Shown here piece after piece: positions 16,260 through 26,201 of a stretch of 64,000 nucleotides of DNA; the stretch's first letter is position 1, and the number at the start of each line of letters is the position of its first letter. The notes under the pieces were generated by a model. That model worked only from the letters and a program-made list of their open reading frames with translations, did no database searches and was not told the origin of the DNA. The position numbers and the translations under genes were made by a program. The stretch is from Chryseobacterium sp. ISL-80 (GTDB lineage: Bacteria > Bacillota > Bacilli > Bacillales > Cytobacillaceae): contig JAGGQZ010000001.1 of NCBI GenBank assembly GCA_018613055.1, positions 174,720 to 238,719 of the forward strand. Direction: 5' to 3'.

Positions 16260-16529
16260 ATGACAGCAGAATCGGTAATCTCAATAGCCGAGCGAGGAAT
16301 ATATACAGTTTTAATGATCTCAGGACCGCTGCTGATTTTGGCGCTTGTAGTGGGCTTGATTGTCAGTATTTTTCAGGCAACCACACAAATACAGGAACAG
16401 ACGCTGGCTTTCGTTCCGAAAATTGTAGCTGTTCTCATCGGTGTTATTTTTTTCGGTCCCTGGATGCTCAGCTATATGCTTTCCTATGCAACAGAGATCT
16501 TTTCAAATCTTACAAGGTTCGTAGGCTGA
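16260..16529 (+). CDS. fliQ: Flagellar export gate protein FliQ
   Basis: FliQ (89 aa) is a two-helix subunit of the export gate. Both hydrophobic helices are clear, with the family motif 'GLIVSIFQATTQIQEQTLAF' between them followed by VPKIVAVLIGVIFFGPWML. The ATG at 16260 follows CAGGTGAT and gives MTAESVISI, in line with other Bacillus FliQ proteins. It sits 14 bases after fliP and 4 bases before fliR. Confidence 0.95.
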   Translation: MTAESVISIAERGIYTVLMISGPLLILALVVGLIVSIFQATTQIQEQTLAFVPKIVAVLIGVIFFGPWMLSYMLSYATEIFSNLTRFVG

Positions 16530-16533
16530 TGGG

Positions 16534-17310
16534 ATGCTAGATTTTATTCCATCCTTTCCGGCTTTCCTGCTGATTTTTGTGAGGGTAACATCATTCTTCC
16601 TGATGATGCCGTTATTTTCCTATCGGACTATCCCGGCAACGCATAAAATAGGCCTTGGTTTCATGCTGGCACTTATCATGTTTTCTGCGATCGGTGCTCC
16701 TGAGGTAGCGATTGACAGCGTCTATTTCATGTTAGTCATCAAGGAGGCCCTGGTTGGGTTATTCATAGGGTTCATTGCGGCGATGATGATGGCTGCTATC
16801 CAGATTGCCGGCGGTTTTATCGACTTCCAGATGGGGTTTGCGATTGCGAATGTCATCGATCCACAAACAGGCGCACAAAGTCCGTTGATGGGACAATATT
16901 TATATACCATTGCCCTTTTGTTTTTACTGACTGTCAATGGCCATCATTTGCTGATGGATGGAATCTTTTACAGCTATAACTTTATACCGATTGACCAGCT
17001 GATGATCCCTTTCGGCAATGAAAACATCGCGGAATTCGTTATTCTTTCTTTTAATAAGATGTTCATCATTGCCTTCCAGATGTCCCTGCCAGTTGTGGGC
17101 ACATTGTTTCTGGTGGACGTTGCACTTGGAATCGTGGCCAGGACTGTGCCGCAGCTGAATATTTTCGTTGTTGGCCTGCCAATTAAAATCGGTGTCAGCT
17201 TTTTGGTCCTTATAGCGGTTATGGGTGTGCTGATCGCAGTTACATCGGATCTTGTTTCGACAACACTCTCGACGATGCGGGGATTGATGGAACTGATCGG
17301 GGGAGCTTAA
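16534..17310 (+). CDS. fliR: Flagellar export gate protein FliR
   Basis: FliR (258 aa) is a polytopic gate subunit with about six hydrophobic segments. The signatures 'FPAFLLIFVRVTSFFLMMPL' near the start, 'GFIDFQMGFAIANVIDPQTG' in the middle and 'IGVSFLVLIAVMGVLIAVTS' near the end identify it. The length matches B. subtilis FliR within a residue. flhB starts one base after its stop; the two proteins work together in the gate. Confidence 0.96.
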   Translation: MLDFIPSFPAFLLIFVRVTSFFLMMPLFSYRTIPATHKIGLGFMLALIMFSAIGAPEVAIDSVYFMLVIKEALVGLFIGFIAAMMMAAIQIAGGFIDFQMGFAIANVIDPQTGAQSPLMGQYLYTIALLFLLTVNGHHLLMDGIFYSYNFIPIDQLMIPFGNENIAEFVILSFNKMFIIAFQMSLPVVGTLFLVDVALGIVARTVPQLNIFVVGLPIKIGVSFLVLIAVMGVLIAVTSDLVSTTLSTMRGLMELIGGA

Positions 17311-17311
17311 A

Positions 17312-18397
17312 ATGAACTTTTTGAAATTGGACCTGCAATTTTTTGCTGGTGAAAAAACAGAAAAAGCGACGCCTAAAAAAAGGCAGGATGCCCGAAAAAA
17401 AGGGCAGGTTGCCAAAAGTCAGGATGTCAATACGGCGATTGTATTGCTTGCCGTATTCCTGTTTTTGATGTTTTTTGGGAAAACAATGGTTGAGAGATTG
17501 ATTGGGGTTCTCCGCCATGCACTGCAAAATTATATGTTCATGGAATTGACCGCAAATAATATAGAATCGATTGTGATTGAAATACTTGGTGAACTTGTCT
17601 TTTTCCTCGGCCCGGTGATGGCCGTTGCCTTGATTGCAGGGGTAGCCGCCAATTATATACAGGTTGGCTTTATGTTTTCCACTGAGGCTATTCAGATGAA
17701 ACTGGAGAAAATTAATCCGATCAGCGGCTTTAAAAGGATTTTCTCGATGAGGGCAATTGTCGAGTTACTTAAATCAATTCTTAAGATCACCTTCATTGGA
17801 GTCATCGCTTTTTCCGTCCTTTGGCTGAGGATGGATGAAGTATTGCTGCTGGCCAATAAAAGTGTCGGTGCCGCAATCGCGACAATTGCCGGGCTAACGC
17901 TTCAAATGGGGCTTTTTGCTTCCGGAGCATTGCTATTTTTGTCATTATTGGACTTTTTGTACCAAAAATATGACTTTGAAAAGGGTATCCGCATGTCAAA
18001 GCAAGACTTGAAGGATGAGTATAAGAATATAGAAGGTGACCCGCTCATCAAATCAAAGATCAAGCAGAAGCAAAGAGAGATGGCAATGCGGCGGATGATG
18101 CAAGAAGTTCCGAAGGCAGATGTAGTCATAACGAACCCGACTCACTACGCCATAGCTTTAAAGTATGACGAAGAGAAGTCCGATGCGCCAGTCGTGGTTG
18201 CCAAAGGTGTCGATTTTGTCGCGCAGAAAATCAAATTGATTGCCAAAGAAAATGAAATCATGACTGTCGAAAATCGTCCGCTTGCCAGGGCTTTATATAG
18301 TCAGGCTGAAATCGGGGACGCCATACCTGAGGAATTTTTCAAGGCCGTGGCCGAGATTCTCGCGTATGTATATCAAACAAAAAATAAAGTGCTGTAA
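17312..18397 (+). CDS. flhB: Flagellar export substrate-specificity switch protein FlhB
   Basis: FlhB (361 aa) has four transmembrane segments and a cytoplasmic domain that is cut by itself to switch export from hook to filament proteins. The N-terminus 'LQFFAGEKTEKATPKKRQDA' is typical, and the autocleavage motif NPTH is present in 'VITNPTHYAIALKY' at about residue 270. The region 'IRMSKQDLKDEYKNIEGDPL' is also conserved. It works with FliK, which triggers the switch. A 35-base gap separates it from flhA. Confidence 0.97.
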   Translation: MNFLKLDLQFFAGEKTEKATPKKRQDARKKGQVAKSQDVNTAIVLLAVFLFLMFFGKTMVERLIGVLRHALQNYMFMELTANNIESIVIEILGELVFFLGPVMAVALIAGVAANYIQVGFMFSTEAIQMKLEKINPISGFKRIFSMRAIVELLKSILKITFIGVIAFSVLWLRMDEVLLLANKSVGAAIATIAGLTLQMGLFASGALLFLSLLDFLYQKYDFEKGIRMSKQDLKDEYKNIEGDPLIKSKIKQKQREMAMRRMMQEVPKADVVITNPTHYAIALKYDEEKSDAPVVVAKGVDFVAQKIKLIAKENEIMTVENRPLARALYSQAEIGDAIPEEFFKAVAEILAYVYQTKNKVL

Positions 18398-18432
18398 TTT
18401 TCAAGGTATGCAGTGTTTAGGAGAGAAGAAAT

Positions 18433-20469
18433 ATGTCCGGAAAAGACCTATCTGTCATATTCGGTGTCATTTTAATAGTTGCGATGTTAATCATTCCTTT
18501 CCCATCCTGGCTGTTAAGTATACTGATTATGGTCAATATATCAATCGCACTGCTGGTGCTTTTGAACACAATGAATATGACGGAGCCGCTGCAATTTTCT
18601 GTTTTTCCTTCATTGCTGTTAATTTTAACTTTGTTTCGTCTGGGCCTCAATGTCTCCACAACCCGTTCCATCCTGTCACATGGAGAGGCTGGGGGAGTTG
18701 TTGAGGTATTCGGTTCTTTCGTTGTAGGTGGAAATGTAGTAGTAGGTATGGTTGTTTTCTTCATTTTGGTCATTATCCAATTCATAGTCATCACAAAAGG
18801 GTCTGAACGTGTATCAGAGGTTGCTGCGAGGTTTACACTTGATGCGATGCCCGGTAAACAAATGAGCATCGATGCTGATTTGAACGCAGGGATGATCTCT
18901 GAACAACAGGCCCGTGAACGACGCGAAAAGGTAAGCAGGGAGTCTGATTTCTATGGAGCGATGGACGGAGCCAGCAAGTTTGTTAAAGGGGATGCAATTG
19001 CTGGTATCATCATCGTTCTGATTAACCTGATTTTTGGTATCGTTATCGGTATGACGCAGCAGGGACTGGGGATTGGCGATGCTGCTCAACGGTACTCGCT
19101 ATTGACAGTGGGAGATGGCATTGTAAGCCAGATCCCTGCGTTGTTGATTTCAACTGCTACTGGCATTGTCGTCACTAGGGCAGCATCAGATGGGAATTTG
19201 GGTTTCGACATAACTTCACAGCTAACTGCTTACCCAAAGATGCTTTATGTGGCCGGTGGTACAATCTTCATGCTTGGTTTGTTCACACCAATAACAGATT
19301 TGCTGACCATTCCGTTAGCCGGGTTATTAGCTTATGGCGGATATGCTTTCTCCCGTGTAACTGAACCTGATCAACAACAGCTTCAGGAAATGGAAGAGGA
19401 TATCCAGATGGATGAGATGAAGAGCCCGGAAAGTGTTGTCAATCTATTGAATGTCGATCCAATAGAGTTCGAATTCGGTTACGGACTGATTCCTCTGGCA
19501 GACGCCAACCAGGGTGGAGACCTCCTTGACCGGATTGTCATGATCAGAAGGCAGCTTGCCATTGAGCTGGGACTCGTTATCCCTGTCGTCAGGATCCGTG
19601 ACAATATCCAGCTTCAGCCCAATGAATACCGGCTGAAAATCAAAGGCAACGAAATGGCCAGGGGAGAATTGCTTCTGGACCACTATCTCGCCATGAGTCC
19701 TGGAATCGAGGATGAATCGATTGAAGGAATTGATACGGTTGAACCAAGCTTTGGCTTACCGGCAAAGTGGATTACAGAAGAAATGAAGGAACAGGCTGAA
19801 ATTTTTGGTTATACCGTCGTTGATCCGCCTTCAGTCGTATCCACGCACATTACGGAAGTGATCAAAGCAAATGCCCACGAGCTTCTTGGACGACAGGAAA
19901 CAAAGCAGCTGATCGACCATCTTCGGGAAAGCTATCCTATACTGGTCGAGGAAGCTACGCCAAATCCATTGTCAGTAGGCGAAATCCAAAAGGTGCTTGG
20001 CAAGCTGCTTAGGGAGAATGTCTCAATCAGGAACCTGCCGATCATCTTTGAAACACTTGCAGATTATGGAAAAGTCACAACTGATACGGATATCCTTGCC
20101 GAATATGTACGCCAGGCGCTGGCAAGGCAAATCACCAACCAGTATTCAAGAAATGGAGAAACACTTAAGGTCATAACATTATCTGGCAGGGTAGAAAAAA
20201 TGATAGCCGAAGGTGTACAGCAAACCGAACATGGAAACTATCTGTCGCTTGATCCAACGGTTTCCCAGGGAATCCTCGAATCAGTTGCAAGTCAGGTGGA
20301 GCAGTTGAGCATCATGGAACAGACACCGATCATCCTCTGCTCGCCAGCAGTAAGGATGTATGTACGCCAGCTGACGGAAAGATATTTTGCCCAGATCCCT
20401 GTATTGTCATATAACGAACTTGAAGCGAATGTCGAAGTCCAAAGTGTCGGAGTGGTGAATATAGAATGA
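18433..20469 (+). CDS. flhA: Flagellar export gate protein FlhA
   Basis: FlhA (678 aa) forms the nonameric cytoplasmic ring of the export gate and binds chaperone-substrate complexes. The N-terminal half carries eight hydrophobic segments and the FHIPEP signature 'NTMNMTEPLQFSVFPSLLLI' to 'LFRLGLNVSTTRSIL'; 'KFVKGDAIAGIIIVLINLIF' holds the proton-coupling loop. The C-terminal half is soluble. AGGAGAGAAGAAAT precedes the ATG. The stop overlaps the flhF start in an ATGA arrangement. Confidence 0.97.
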   Translation: MSGKDLSVIFGVILIVAMLIIPFPSWLLSILIMVNISIALLVLLNTMNMTEPLQFSVFPSLLLILTLFRLGLNVSTTRSILSHGEAGGVVEVFGSFVVGGNVVVGMVVFFILVIIQFIVITKGSERVSEVAARFTLDAMPGKQMSIDADLNAGMISEQQARERREKVSRESDFYGAMDGASKFVKGDAIAGIIIVLINLIFGIVIGMTQQGLGIGDAAQRYSLLTVGDGIVSQIPALLISTATGIVVTRAASDGNLGFDITSQLTAYPKMLYVAGGTIFMLGLFTPITDLLTIPLAGLLAYGGYAFSRVTEPDQQQLQEMEEDIQMDEMKSPESVVNLLNVDPIEFEFGYGLIPLADANQGGDLLDRIVMIRRQLAIELGLVIPVVRIRDNIQLQPNEYRLKIKGNEMARGELLLDHYLAMSPGIEDESIEGIDTVEPSFGLPAKWITEEMKEQAEIFGYTVVDPPSVVSTHITEVIKANAHELLGRQETKQLIDHLRESYPILVEEATPNPLSVGEIQKVLGKLLRENVSIRNLPIIFETLADYGKVTTDTDILAEYVRQALARQITNQYSRNGETLKVITLSGRVEKMIAEGVQQTEHGNYLSLDPTVSQGILESVASQVEQLSIMEQTPIILCSPAVRMYVRQLTERYFAQIPVLSYNELEANVEVQSVGVVNIE

Positions 20470-21644
20470 AAGTAAAAAAATATACAGCTTCATCCATGCC
20501 CGAAGCAATGAAACAGGTTAGATCCGAGCTTGGCAGCGATGCCGTGATCCTGAATTCCCGTGTGGTCCAGACAGGAGGATTCATGGGTTTCTTCAAGAAA
20601 AACAGCATCGAGGTCATTGCCGCTATTGATCCGGACACTGAGATCGCCTCTAAACCGGTAAACTTGGATAAATCCTTGAAATATAATACTTCATCCAAAA
20701 AAACAGAAGAACCTAAAGCAGAACAAACCTTTTATAAAAAGGGAACGGAACTGACGGCACCATCAATGGCTGACAAAGATTTATTAAAGGAGATATCACA
20801 GCTGAAAGACATGCTTAAGTCATCTGGCAGCACAGAAGGAATTTCACTTCCAGATCCTGTGAGCAGGCACCTTCAGCACTTAAGGGATCAGGATGTGGAC
20901 CAGTCTATTATTGATGAATTGTCTGGTGTCATTCTGGAAAAATGGTATTTGAACGGTGCAGCTGCAAGTGAAGGTGAAGTCGCTGAATGGAGTGCTCAAG
21001 CCATTCGGCAAAGGTTGAGCGGACTTTCTTTCGGCGGGGTTTCTTTTACAAAGAAATTCGTCAATGTGATTGGACCGACAGGCGTCGGGAAAACAACTAC
21101 GCTGGCAAAAATCGCTGCGGAATGTGTATTGAAGCATCAAAAGAAGGTAGCTTTTATTACGACGGACACCTATAGGATCGCAGCGATTGAGCAGTTGAAA
21201 ACATATGCGAAAATCCTAAATGTGCCAATCGAGGTCTGCTACAACATGGACGATTACAAGGCAGCGACCGGGAAGTTCGCACAATATGATGTGGTTTTCA
21301 TTGATACAGCAGGACGGAATTTCAGGAATCAAAAATATGTAAATGATTTGAACGATGTCATTGATTTCAGCGAGGAAATGGAAACCTTCCTTGTATTGGC
21401 GCTGACTTCAAAACAAAAGGATATGGAGGAAATACGCAATCAATTTTCACTTATCCATATCGACAAATTCATCTTTACCAAACTTGATGAGACTTCCGTT
21501 TACGGTTCAATGCTCAATATGGCGGAAAAGTTTTCGACCGGTATTGCCTATTTGACCAATGGCCAGGATGTACCTGATGATTTAATCGGGGCCAGTCCGG
21601 AAATTACGGCCAATACAATCATTGGAGTCAACCACTATGAGTGA
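20466..21644 (+). CDS. flhF: Flagellar placement GTPase FlhF
   Basis: FlhF (392 aa) is the third SRP-type GTPase; with FlhG it fixes the number and place of flagella. The G-domain begins with 'NVIGPTGVGKTTTLAKIAAE' (about residues 200-219), then 'VAFITTDTYRIAAIEQLKTY', 'DVVFIDTAGRN' and 'FTKLDETSVYGSMLNM'. The N-terminal B domain is variable and linked by a disordered region. It overlaps flhA by 4 bases and flhG by 8, so the three are translated in a coupled way. Confidence 0.96.
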   Translation: MKVKKYTASSMPEAMKQVRSELGSDAVILNSRVVQTGGFMGFFKKNSIEVIAAIDPDTEIASKPVNLDKSLKYNTSSKKTEEPKAEQTFYKKGTELTAPSMADKDLLKEISQLKDMLKSSGSTEGISLPDPVSRHLQHLRDQDVDQSIIDELSGVILEKWYLNGAAASEGEVAEWSAQAIRQRLSGLSFGGVSFTKKFVNVIGPTGVGKTTTLAKIAAECVLKHQKKVAFITTDTYRIAAIEQLKTYAKILNVPIEVCYNMDDYKAATGKFAQYDVVFIDTAGRNFRNQKYVNDLNDVIDFSEEMETFLVLALTSKQKDMEEIRNQFSLIHIDKFIFTKLDETSVYGSMLNMAEKFSTGIAYLTNGQDVPDDLIGASPEITANTIIGVNHYE

Positions 21645-22503
21645 CCAGGCAGAAAAGTTAAGAAACCGGCTCATGACGAATATTCCGATGAATGAAGCAA
21701 AGACCCTTGCTGTTGTCAGCGGAAAGGGAGGGGTAGGGAAATCGAACTTTTCTCTGAACTTCTCGATTTCCCTGGCAAAGCAGGGAAGTCGAGTATTGCT
21801 ATTTGATCTGGATATCGGAATGGGAAACATCGAGATTTTAATGGGCAAGCATTCTCCTCTGTCGATCGCTGACTTTCTTTCAGGTAAAGCATCAATGGAA
21901 GAAGTGATTTTTCAAGGCCCACATGGGGTTGAATATATATCGGGCGGAACAGGCTTGAGCCAGCTGATCCGGATGGACAGGGAAAGTGTCGAATATTTCA
22001 CCTCAAGTTTAAGTGATGTATTAAGAAAATATGATTATATTATTTTTGATATGGGAGCGGGTTTGAATGAAGAAACTCTCTCAATCCTTCTGTCGGTAAA
22101 CGAAATTTTCGTGATTACCACAACTGAGCCGACCTCCTTGATGGATGCCTACGCTACAATGAAATACATCCATCTTGCCGATGCCGGGCTGCCCTTTTAT
22201 CTTGTCGTCAACAGGGCTGGTACAGTCAAGGAAGGCAAGGAAACGATGGCCAGGCTTGAGGATGTACTCGTTAAATTTCTGGGCAGGACTCCAATCAAGC
22301 TCGGGATTCTGCCGGATGATAAAACGGTCCAGGAAGCAGTAAAGCGGCAAATTCCTTTTGTGCTGTTCAATGAACGGTCACAAGCGTCAAAGGGAATGGC
22401 CCAAATTATCGAAAAATATATCAATAAAGAGAGCTACAATGCCGAAAAGAGAGATAACAGGAGTTTTACAGCAAGATTGAAGCAATTCCTTTTCGAAAGG
22501 TAG
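21637..22503 (+). CDS. flhG: Flagellar number regulator FlhG (YlxH), MinD/ParA family ATPase
   Basis: FlhG (288 aa) is a MinD-type ATPase that controls FlhF and helps assemble the C ring. The deviant Walker A 'SGKGGVGKSNFSLNFSISLA' and 'VLLFDLDIGMGNIEILMGKH' are plain; a short helical N-terminus precedes them, as in the B. subtilis protein that activates FlhF. A C-terminal amphipathic stretch rich in basic residues ('RSFTARLKQFLFER') may bind the membrane. ATG 21637 is chosen over the upstream TTG since GGAG at 21624-21627 serves it. Confidence 0.94.
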   Translation: MSDQAEKLRNRLMTNIPMNEAKTLAVVSGKGGVGKSNFSLNFSISLAKQGSRVLLFDLDIGMGNIEILMGKHSPLSIADFLSGKASMEEVIFQGPHGVEYISGGTGLSQLIRMDRESVEYFTSSLSDVLRKYDYIIFDMGAGLNEETLSILLSVNEIFVITTTEPTSLMDAYATMKYIHLADAGLPFYLVVNRAGTVKEGKETMARLEDVLVKFLGRTPIKLGILPDDKTVQEAVKRQIPFVLFNERSQASKGMAQIIEKYINKESYNAEKRDNRSFTARLKQFLFER

Positions 22504-22510
22504 TGGTCGA

Positions 22511-23599
22511 GTGGCAAAGATAAGAGTTCTCATCGTAGATGATTCAGCTTTCATGCGAAAGCTGATCAGCGACTTTCTATCAGAACACCCAGAGATAGAG
22601 ATTATAGGCTCGGCGCGAAACGGAGAGGATGCCATAAGGAAATTCCGGGAAATGCGCCCTGATGTCATTACCCTTGATGTCGAAATGCCAAAACTGAATG
22701 GCCTCGAGGTCCTGAAAATGATCATGCAGGAACGTCCTCTTCCTGTCGTCATGCTTTCTAGCACAACTAAAGAAGGCGCGGACACGACACTGCAGGCAAT
22801 TCAGGCAGGTGCGGTGGATTTTGTGGCAAAACCTTCAGGATCCATATCGATTGATCTACATAAAGTCAAAACAGAGTTAATCCAGAAAGTGCTGTCTGCA
22901 AGCAAGGCGAACCTGTCCAAAATAAACAGCCAGCATGAACCAAGAACAGTCAGAAAACAGGTGTCCCAGGCAGCAGAACCGGACAGAAAGCGATCTGAGG
23001 TCCTGTACAACAGAAGATTTGATCAAGAATCAAAAAAAATCGTCTGTATCGGAACGTCAACAGGAGGGCCAAGGGCTTTGCAGCAAGTATTAACCTCACT
23101 TCCTAAAGATATTGGCGTACCGGTGCTTGTTGTCCAGCACATGCCGCCCGGCTTTACCAAGTCCCTTGCCAGCCGACTGGATTCCTTGAGCCAGATTACC
23201 GTCAAGGAAGCGGAGGATGGAGAGCTGCTGCAAAAAGGAACAGCCTATATTGCCCCTGGCGGATTTCATTTGGAAGTTAAGAATGTTGGTACGGCTCTGG
23301 CAATCAGTTTAAGTCAATCACCACCTCGAAACGGTCATCGTCCTTCTGTGGACGTAATGTTCGAGTCGGTCAGCACCATCAAGAATTACTCGAAAATTGC
23401 TGTCATCATGACCGGGATGGGTGCGGATGGCTCAAAAGGGCTGGTTGAATTGAAAAAGAACGGCATGGTAAAAGCGATTGCCGAATCGCAGGATACATCC
23501 ATTGTATTTGGGATGCCAAAAGCAGCGATTGCAACGAACATGGTTGATGACGTAGCAAATGTCGATCACATTGCAGAAACAATCATGAATTATATTTAA
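22511..23599 (+). CDS. cheB: Chemotaxis methylesterase/glutamine deamidase CheB
   Basis: CheB (362 aa) removes methyl groups from chemoreceptors as part of adaptation. The N-terminal receiver has D10-D11 and phosphorylation site D56 (ITLDVEMPKLNG). After a linker (about residues 140-175), the catalytic domain shows 'CIGTSTGGPRALQQVLTSLP' with the active serine, 'VVQHMPPGFTKSLASRL' with histidine and 'VIMTGMGADGSKGL' with aspartate. It starts at GTG, 7 bases after flhG. Confidence 0.96.
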   Translation: MAKIRVLIVDDSAFMRKLISDFLSEHPEIEIIGSARNGEDAIRKFREMRPDVITLDVEMPKLNGLEVLKMIMQERPLPVVMLSSTTKEGADTTLQAIQAGAVDFVAKPSGSISIDLHKVKTELIQKVLSASKANLSKINSQHEPRTVRKQVSQAAEPDRKRSEVLYNRRFDQESKKIVCIGTSTGGPRALQQVLTSLPKDIGVPVLVVQHMPPGFTKSLASRLDSLSQITVKEAEDGELLQKGTAYIAPGGFHLEVKNVGTALAISLSQSPPRNGHRPSVDVMFESVSTIKNYSKIAVIMTGMGADGSKGLVELKKNGMVKAIAESQDTSIVFGMPKAAIATNMVDDVANVDHIAETIMNYI

Positions 23600-23618
23600 G
23601 GCCGGAGGTGCGGTGCAC

Positions 23619-25685
23619 ATGGAGTTAAATCAATATCTTGAAGTGTTTTTAGAAGAAAGTAGAGAGCATTTACAGACCTGTAATGAGCAGCTGCTGGAGC
23701 TGGAGAAAAATCCACAGGATTTGTCGATCATAAATGAAATTTTCAGATCTGCCCATACGTTAAAAGGGATGTCAGCAACGATGGGGTATGAGGATATAGC
23801 AAGCCTGACGCATCAAATGGAGAACGTTCTGGATGCAATCCGTAATAACCGTTTGCTCACGACTCCAGAAATCATCGATGTAATCTTTATGGCTGTTGAC
23901 CATCTCGAGGATATGGTTGAATCTATCGGATCTGGAGGAGATGGGAAGAAGGACGTTTCCGAAACAGTCGAGAAGTTGAAATTGATTGAAAAGGGAGAGC
24001 CGTTATCAGGTTCTGCAGATTTGGAAGTGGCTGCAGCTGCAACCTTGGAAGCAACTCCAAAGTCTGCCTCCAGCTATGATGAATTTGAACTGACCGTCTT
24101 GAAGCAGTCCAAAGAACAGGGCTTCGGTGTGTATGAAATTGAAATCGGGTTGCGTGAAGATTGCCTTCTGAAAGCCGCCCGCGTGTACATGGTATTTGAA
24201 GTGCTGGAAAAAATCGGAGAGGTAATCAAAGCGAATCCTTCAGTTGAACAACTAGAGGAAGAGCAGTTTGATGATGAGTTTTCAGTAACCATTATCTCAA
24301 GGGAAGAGCCTGAAGATATCAAAGGAAAGATCATGAAGGTATCTGAAGTGGTCAAAACCGATGTGCGGCCAATTGATTTCAATGAAGCAAAACCAGACTT
24401 AACGACTGAAATCCCGGAAAAACCAATCGACACAGATACAGGAAAGTTACAAGCTGCTGAATCGTCTTCTGCCAACGCAATATCAGACGCAGCGCCAGTC
24501 CAAGAAGGTAAGAGCAGCGTTAAACAGCAGACTAATAGCAGCAAAACGATCCGTGTAAATATCGAACGGCTCGATATTCTCATGAATTTATTTGAAGAGT
24601 TAGTCATCGACCGCGGACGATTGGAGCAAATATCCAAAGAGTTGGAGAATGGCGAATTAACTGAAACGGTTGAGCGTATGTCCAGGATTTCCGGAGACTT
24701 GCAAAATATCATCCTGAATATGCGGATGGTGCAGGTGGAAACGGTATTCAATCGATTCCCTAGAATGATCCGTCAATTAGCGAGGGACTTGGATAAAAAA
24801 ATCAATCTTGAAATCGTCGGCGCGGAAACAGAATTGGATCGTACTGTGATTGATGAAATCGGCGACCCACTCGTGCACTTACTGCGAAATTCTGTAGACC
24901 ATGGCATTGAATCACCGGAAGTTCGCAGGGCCAAGGGCAAGAACGAAGAAGGAACTGTGGTGCTGCGTGCATTCCATAGCGGAAATCATGTGTTCATTGA
25001 AATTGAAGATGACGGTGCCGGAATCAACAAAGACAAAGTATTGCAGAAAGCCATCAGCAAGGGAATCATTACGGAACAATCCGCTGCTGGCTTTACGGAT
25101 AAACAAGCCTATGAATTGATTCTTTCATCAGGTTTTTCTACAGCAGAGACCATTTCTGATATCTCCGGGCGCGGAGTAGGGCTGGATGTTGTGAAAAATA
25201 CAATCGAATCACTGGGAGGCTCTATTTCTATTGATTCCAAGGAGAATCAGGGCACGATCTTCTCGATTCAGCTTCCGCTTACATTATCAATCATTTCGGT
25301 CATGTTAGTAGAAATCCAAAAGGAGAAATTCGCTATTCCGCTATCTTCTATTATCGAGACAGCGATTATCAAGGATTCTGAAATCATGAATGCCCATAAT
25401 CAAAAGGTGATTGATTTCAGGGGCAAGGTCGTCCCGCTGCTATTCCTGAAAGATATCTTCGAGGTTCCTAACGAAGGAGAGGAAGATCAGTTCCACTCTG
25501 TCATAATTGTCCGAAAAGGAGATAAAATGGCTGGTTTGATCGTCGACTCCTTCATAGGCCAGCAAGAGGTAGTCCTAAAATCGCTAGGAAATTACTTAAC
25601 CAATGTTTTTGCGATTTCCGGTGCAACGATTCTTGGTGATGGCCAGGTAGCATTGATTGTGGATTGCAACGCATTGATTAAATAG
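23619..25685 (+). CDS. cheA: Chemotaxis histidine kinase CheA
   Basis: CheA (688 aa) is the kinase of the receptor arrays. Domains in order: P1 with phosphorylated H46 in 'RSAHTLKGMSATMGY'; P2 for CheY/CheB binding (about 150-260); P3 dimerisation helices ('TIRVNIERLDILMNLFEELV'); P4 catalytic domain with N-box 'HLLRNSVDHGIESPEVR' and G-box 'ISGRGVGLDVVKNTIE'; and the CheW-like P5 to the end. GGAGGTG at 23604-23610 favours ATG 23619 over GTG 23613. cheW, its coupling partner, follows. Confidence 0.97.
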   Translation: MELNQYLEVFLEESREHLQTCNEQLLELEKNPQDLSIINEIFRSAHTLKGMSATMGYEDIASLTHQMENVLDAIRNNRLLTTPEIIDVIFMAVDHLEDMVESIGSGGDGKKDVSETVEKLKLIEKGEPLSGSADLEVAAAATLEATPKSASSYDEFELTVLKQSKEQGFGVYEIEIGLREDCLLKAARVYMVFEVLEKIGEVIKANPSVEQLEEEQFDDEFSVTIISREEPEDIKGKIMKVSEVVKTDVRPIDFNEAKPDLTTEIPEKPIDTDTGKLQAAESSSANAISDAAPVQEGKSSVKQQTNSSKTIRVNIERLDILMNLFEELVIDRGRLEQISKELENGELTETVERMSRISGDLQNIILNMRMVQVETVFNRFPRMIRQLARDLDKKINLEIVGAETELDRTVIDEIGDPLVHLLRNSVDHGIESPEVRRAKGKNEEGTVVLRAFHSGNHVFIEIEDDGAGINKDKVLQKAISKGIITEQSAAGFTDKQAYELILSSGFSTAETISDISGRGVGLDVVKNTIESLGGSISIDSKENQGTIFSIQLPLTLSIISVMLVEIQKEKFAIPLSSIIETAIIKDSEIMNAHNQKVIDFRGKVVPLLFLKDIFEVPNEGEEDQFHSVIIVRKGDKMAGLIVDSFIGQQEVVLKSLGNYLTNVFAISGATILGDGQVALIVDCNALIK

Positions 25686-25727
25686 ATTCCTTGGCAGACT
25701 GATGATGATATTTTAGGAGTGATGAAG

Positions 25728-26183
25728 ATGGATGAAAGTTTGGTTTCAGATTTGAAAGTAATCGTTTTCCAATTAAATCAAAAAGAATATGCAGTCCCTG
25801 TGAGTCAGGTTAGGTCAATTGAAAAAATCATGCATATCACCAGAGTTCCACATGTGAACCCTTTTGTGAAAGGGGTTATGAACCTTAGAGGAGTGGTCAC
25901 TCCTCTATTGGATTTGCGTGTCAGGTTTGGCATGGAGGAACAAAGTTACTCAGACAGCACCCGAGTCATCATTGTTGCAGATGATGATAAAGAAGTAGGG
26001 TTGATTGTGGATGGAGCAAACGATGTCATTGATATACCATCAAGCATGATTGAACCTCCGCCCGAGGTAGTAGGCCTTGCTGCAGAGGGATTCATCAAAG
26101 GAGTTGCCAATCTCGATAGAAGATTACTAATTTTAATTGATTTGGATAAAATTCTTGAGTCCGATGAAGTAAAAGCTATATAG
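25728..26183 (+). CDS. cheW: Chemotaxis coupling protein CheW
   Basis: CheW (151 aa) links receptors to CheA. It is a single CheW domain: 'KVIVFQLNQKEYAVPVSQVR' at the start, 'VPHVNPFVKGVMNLRGVVTP' in the middle and 'GVANLDRRLLILIDLDKIL' at the end. Three start codons lie close together (GTG 25719, ATG 25722, ATG 25728); AGGAG at 25715-25719 gives normal spacing only to 25728. The 42-base gap after cheA shows no terminator. Confidence 0.95.
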   Translation: MDESLVSDLKVIVFQLNQKEYAVPVSQVRSIEKIMHITRVPHVNPFVKGVMNLRGVVTPLLDLRVRFGMEEQSYSDSTRVIIVADDDKEVGLIVDGANDVIDIPSSMIEPPPEVVGLAAEGFIKGVANLDRRLLILIDLDKILESDEVKAI

Positions 26184-26201
26184 GCGGAAAGGAATCTGGC
26201 T

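Noticed and set aside
16250..16540. Second open frame over fliQ
   Set aside because: fliQ in the other frame is a clear FliQ with motifs and a ribosome-binding site; this frame has no sensible protein character.
24074..24751. 225-codon minus-strand ORF inside cheA
   Set aside because: It is antisense to the P2 and linker part of cheA and rich in serine because of the sense codon use; cheA itself is unambiguous.
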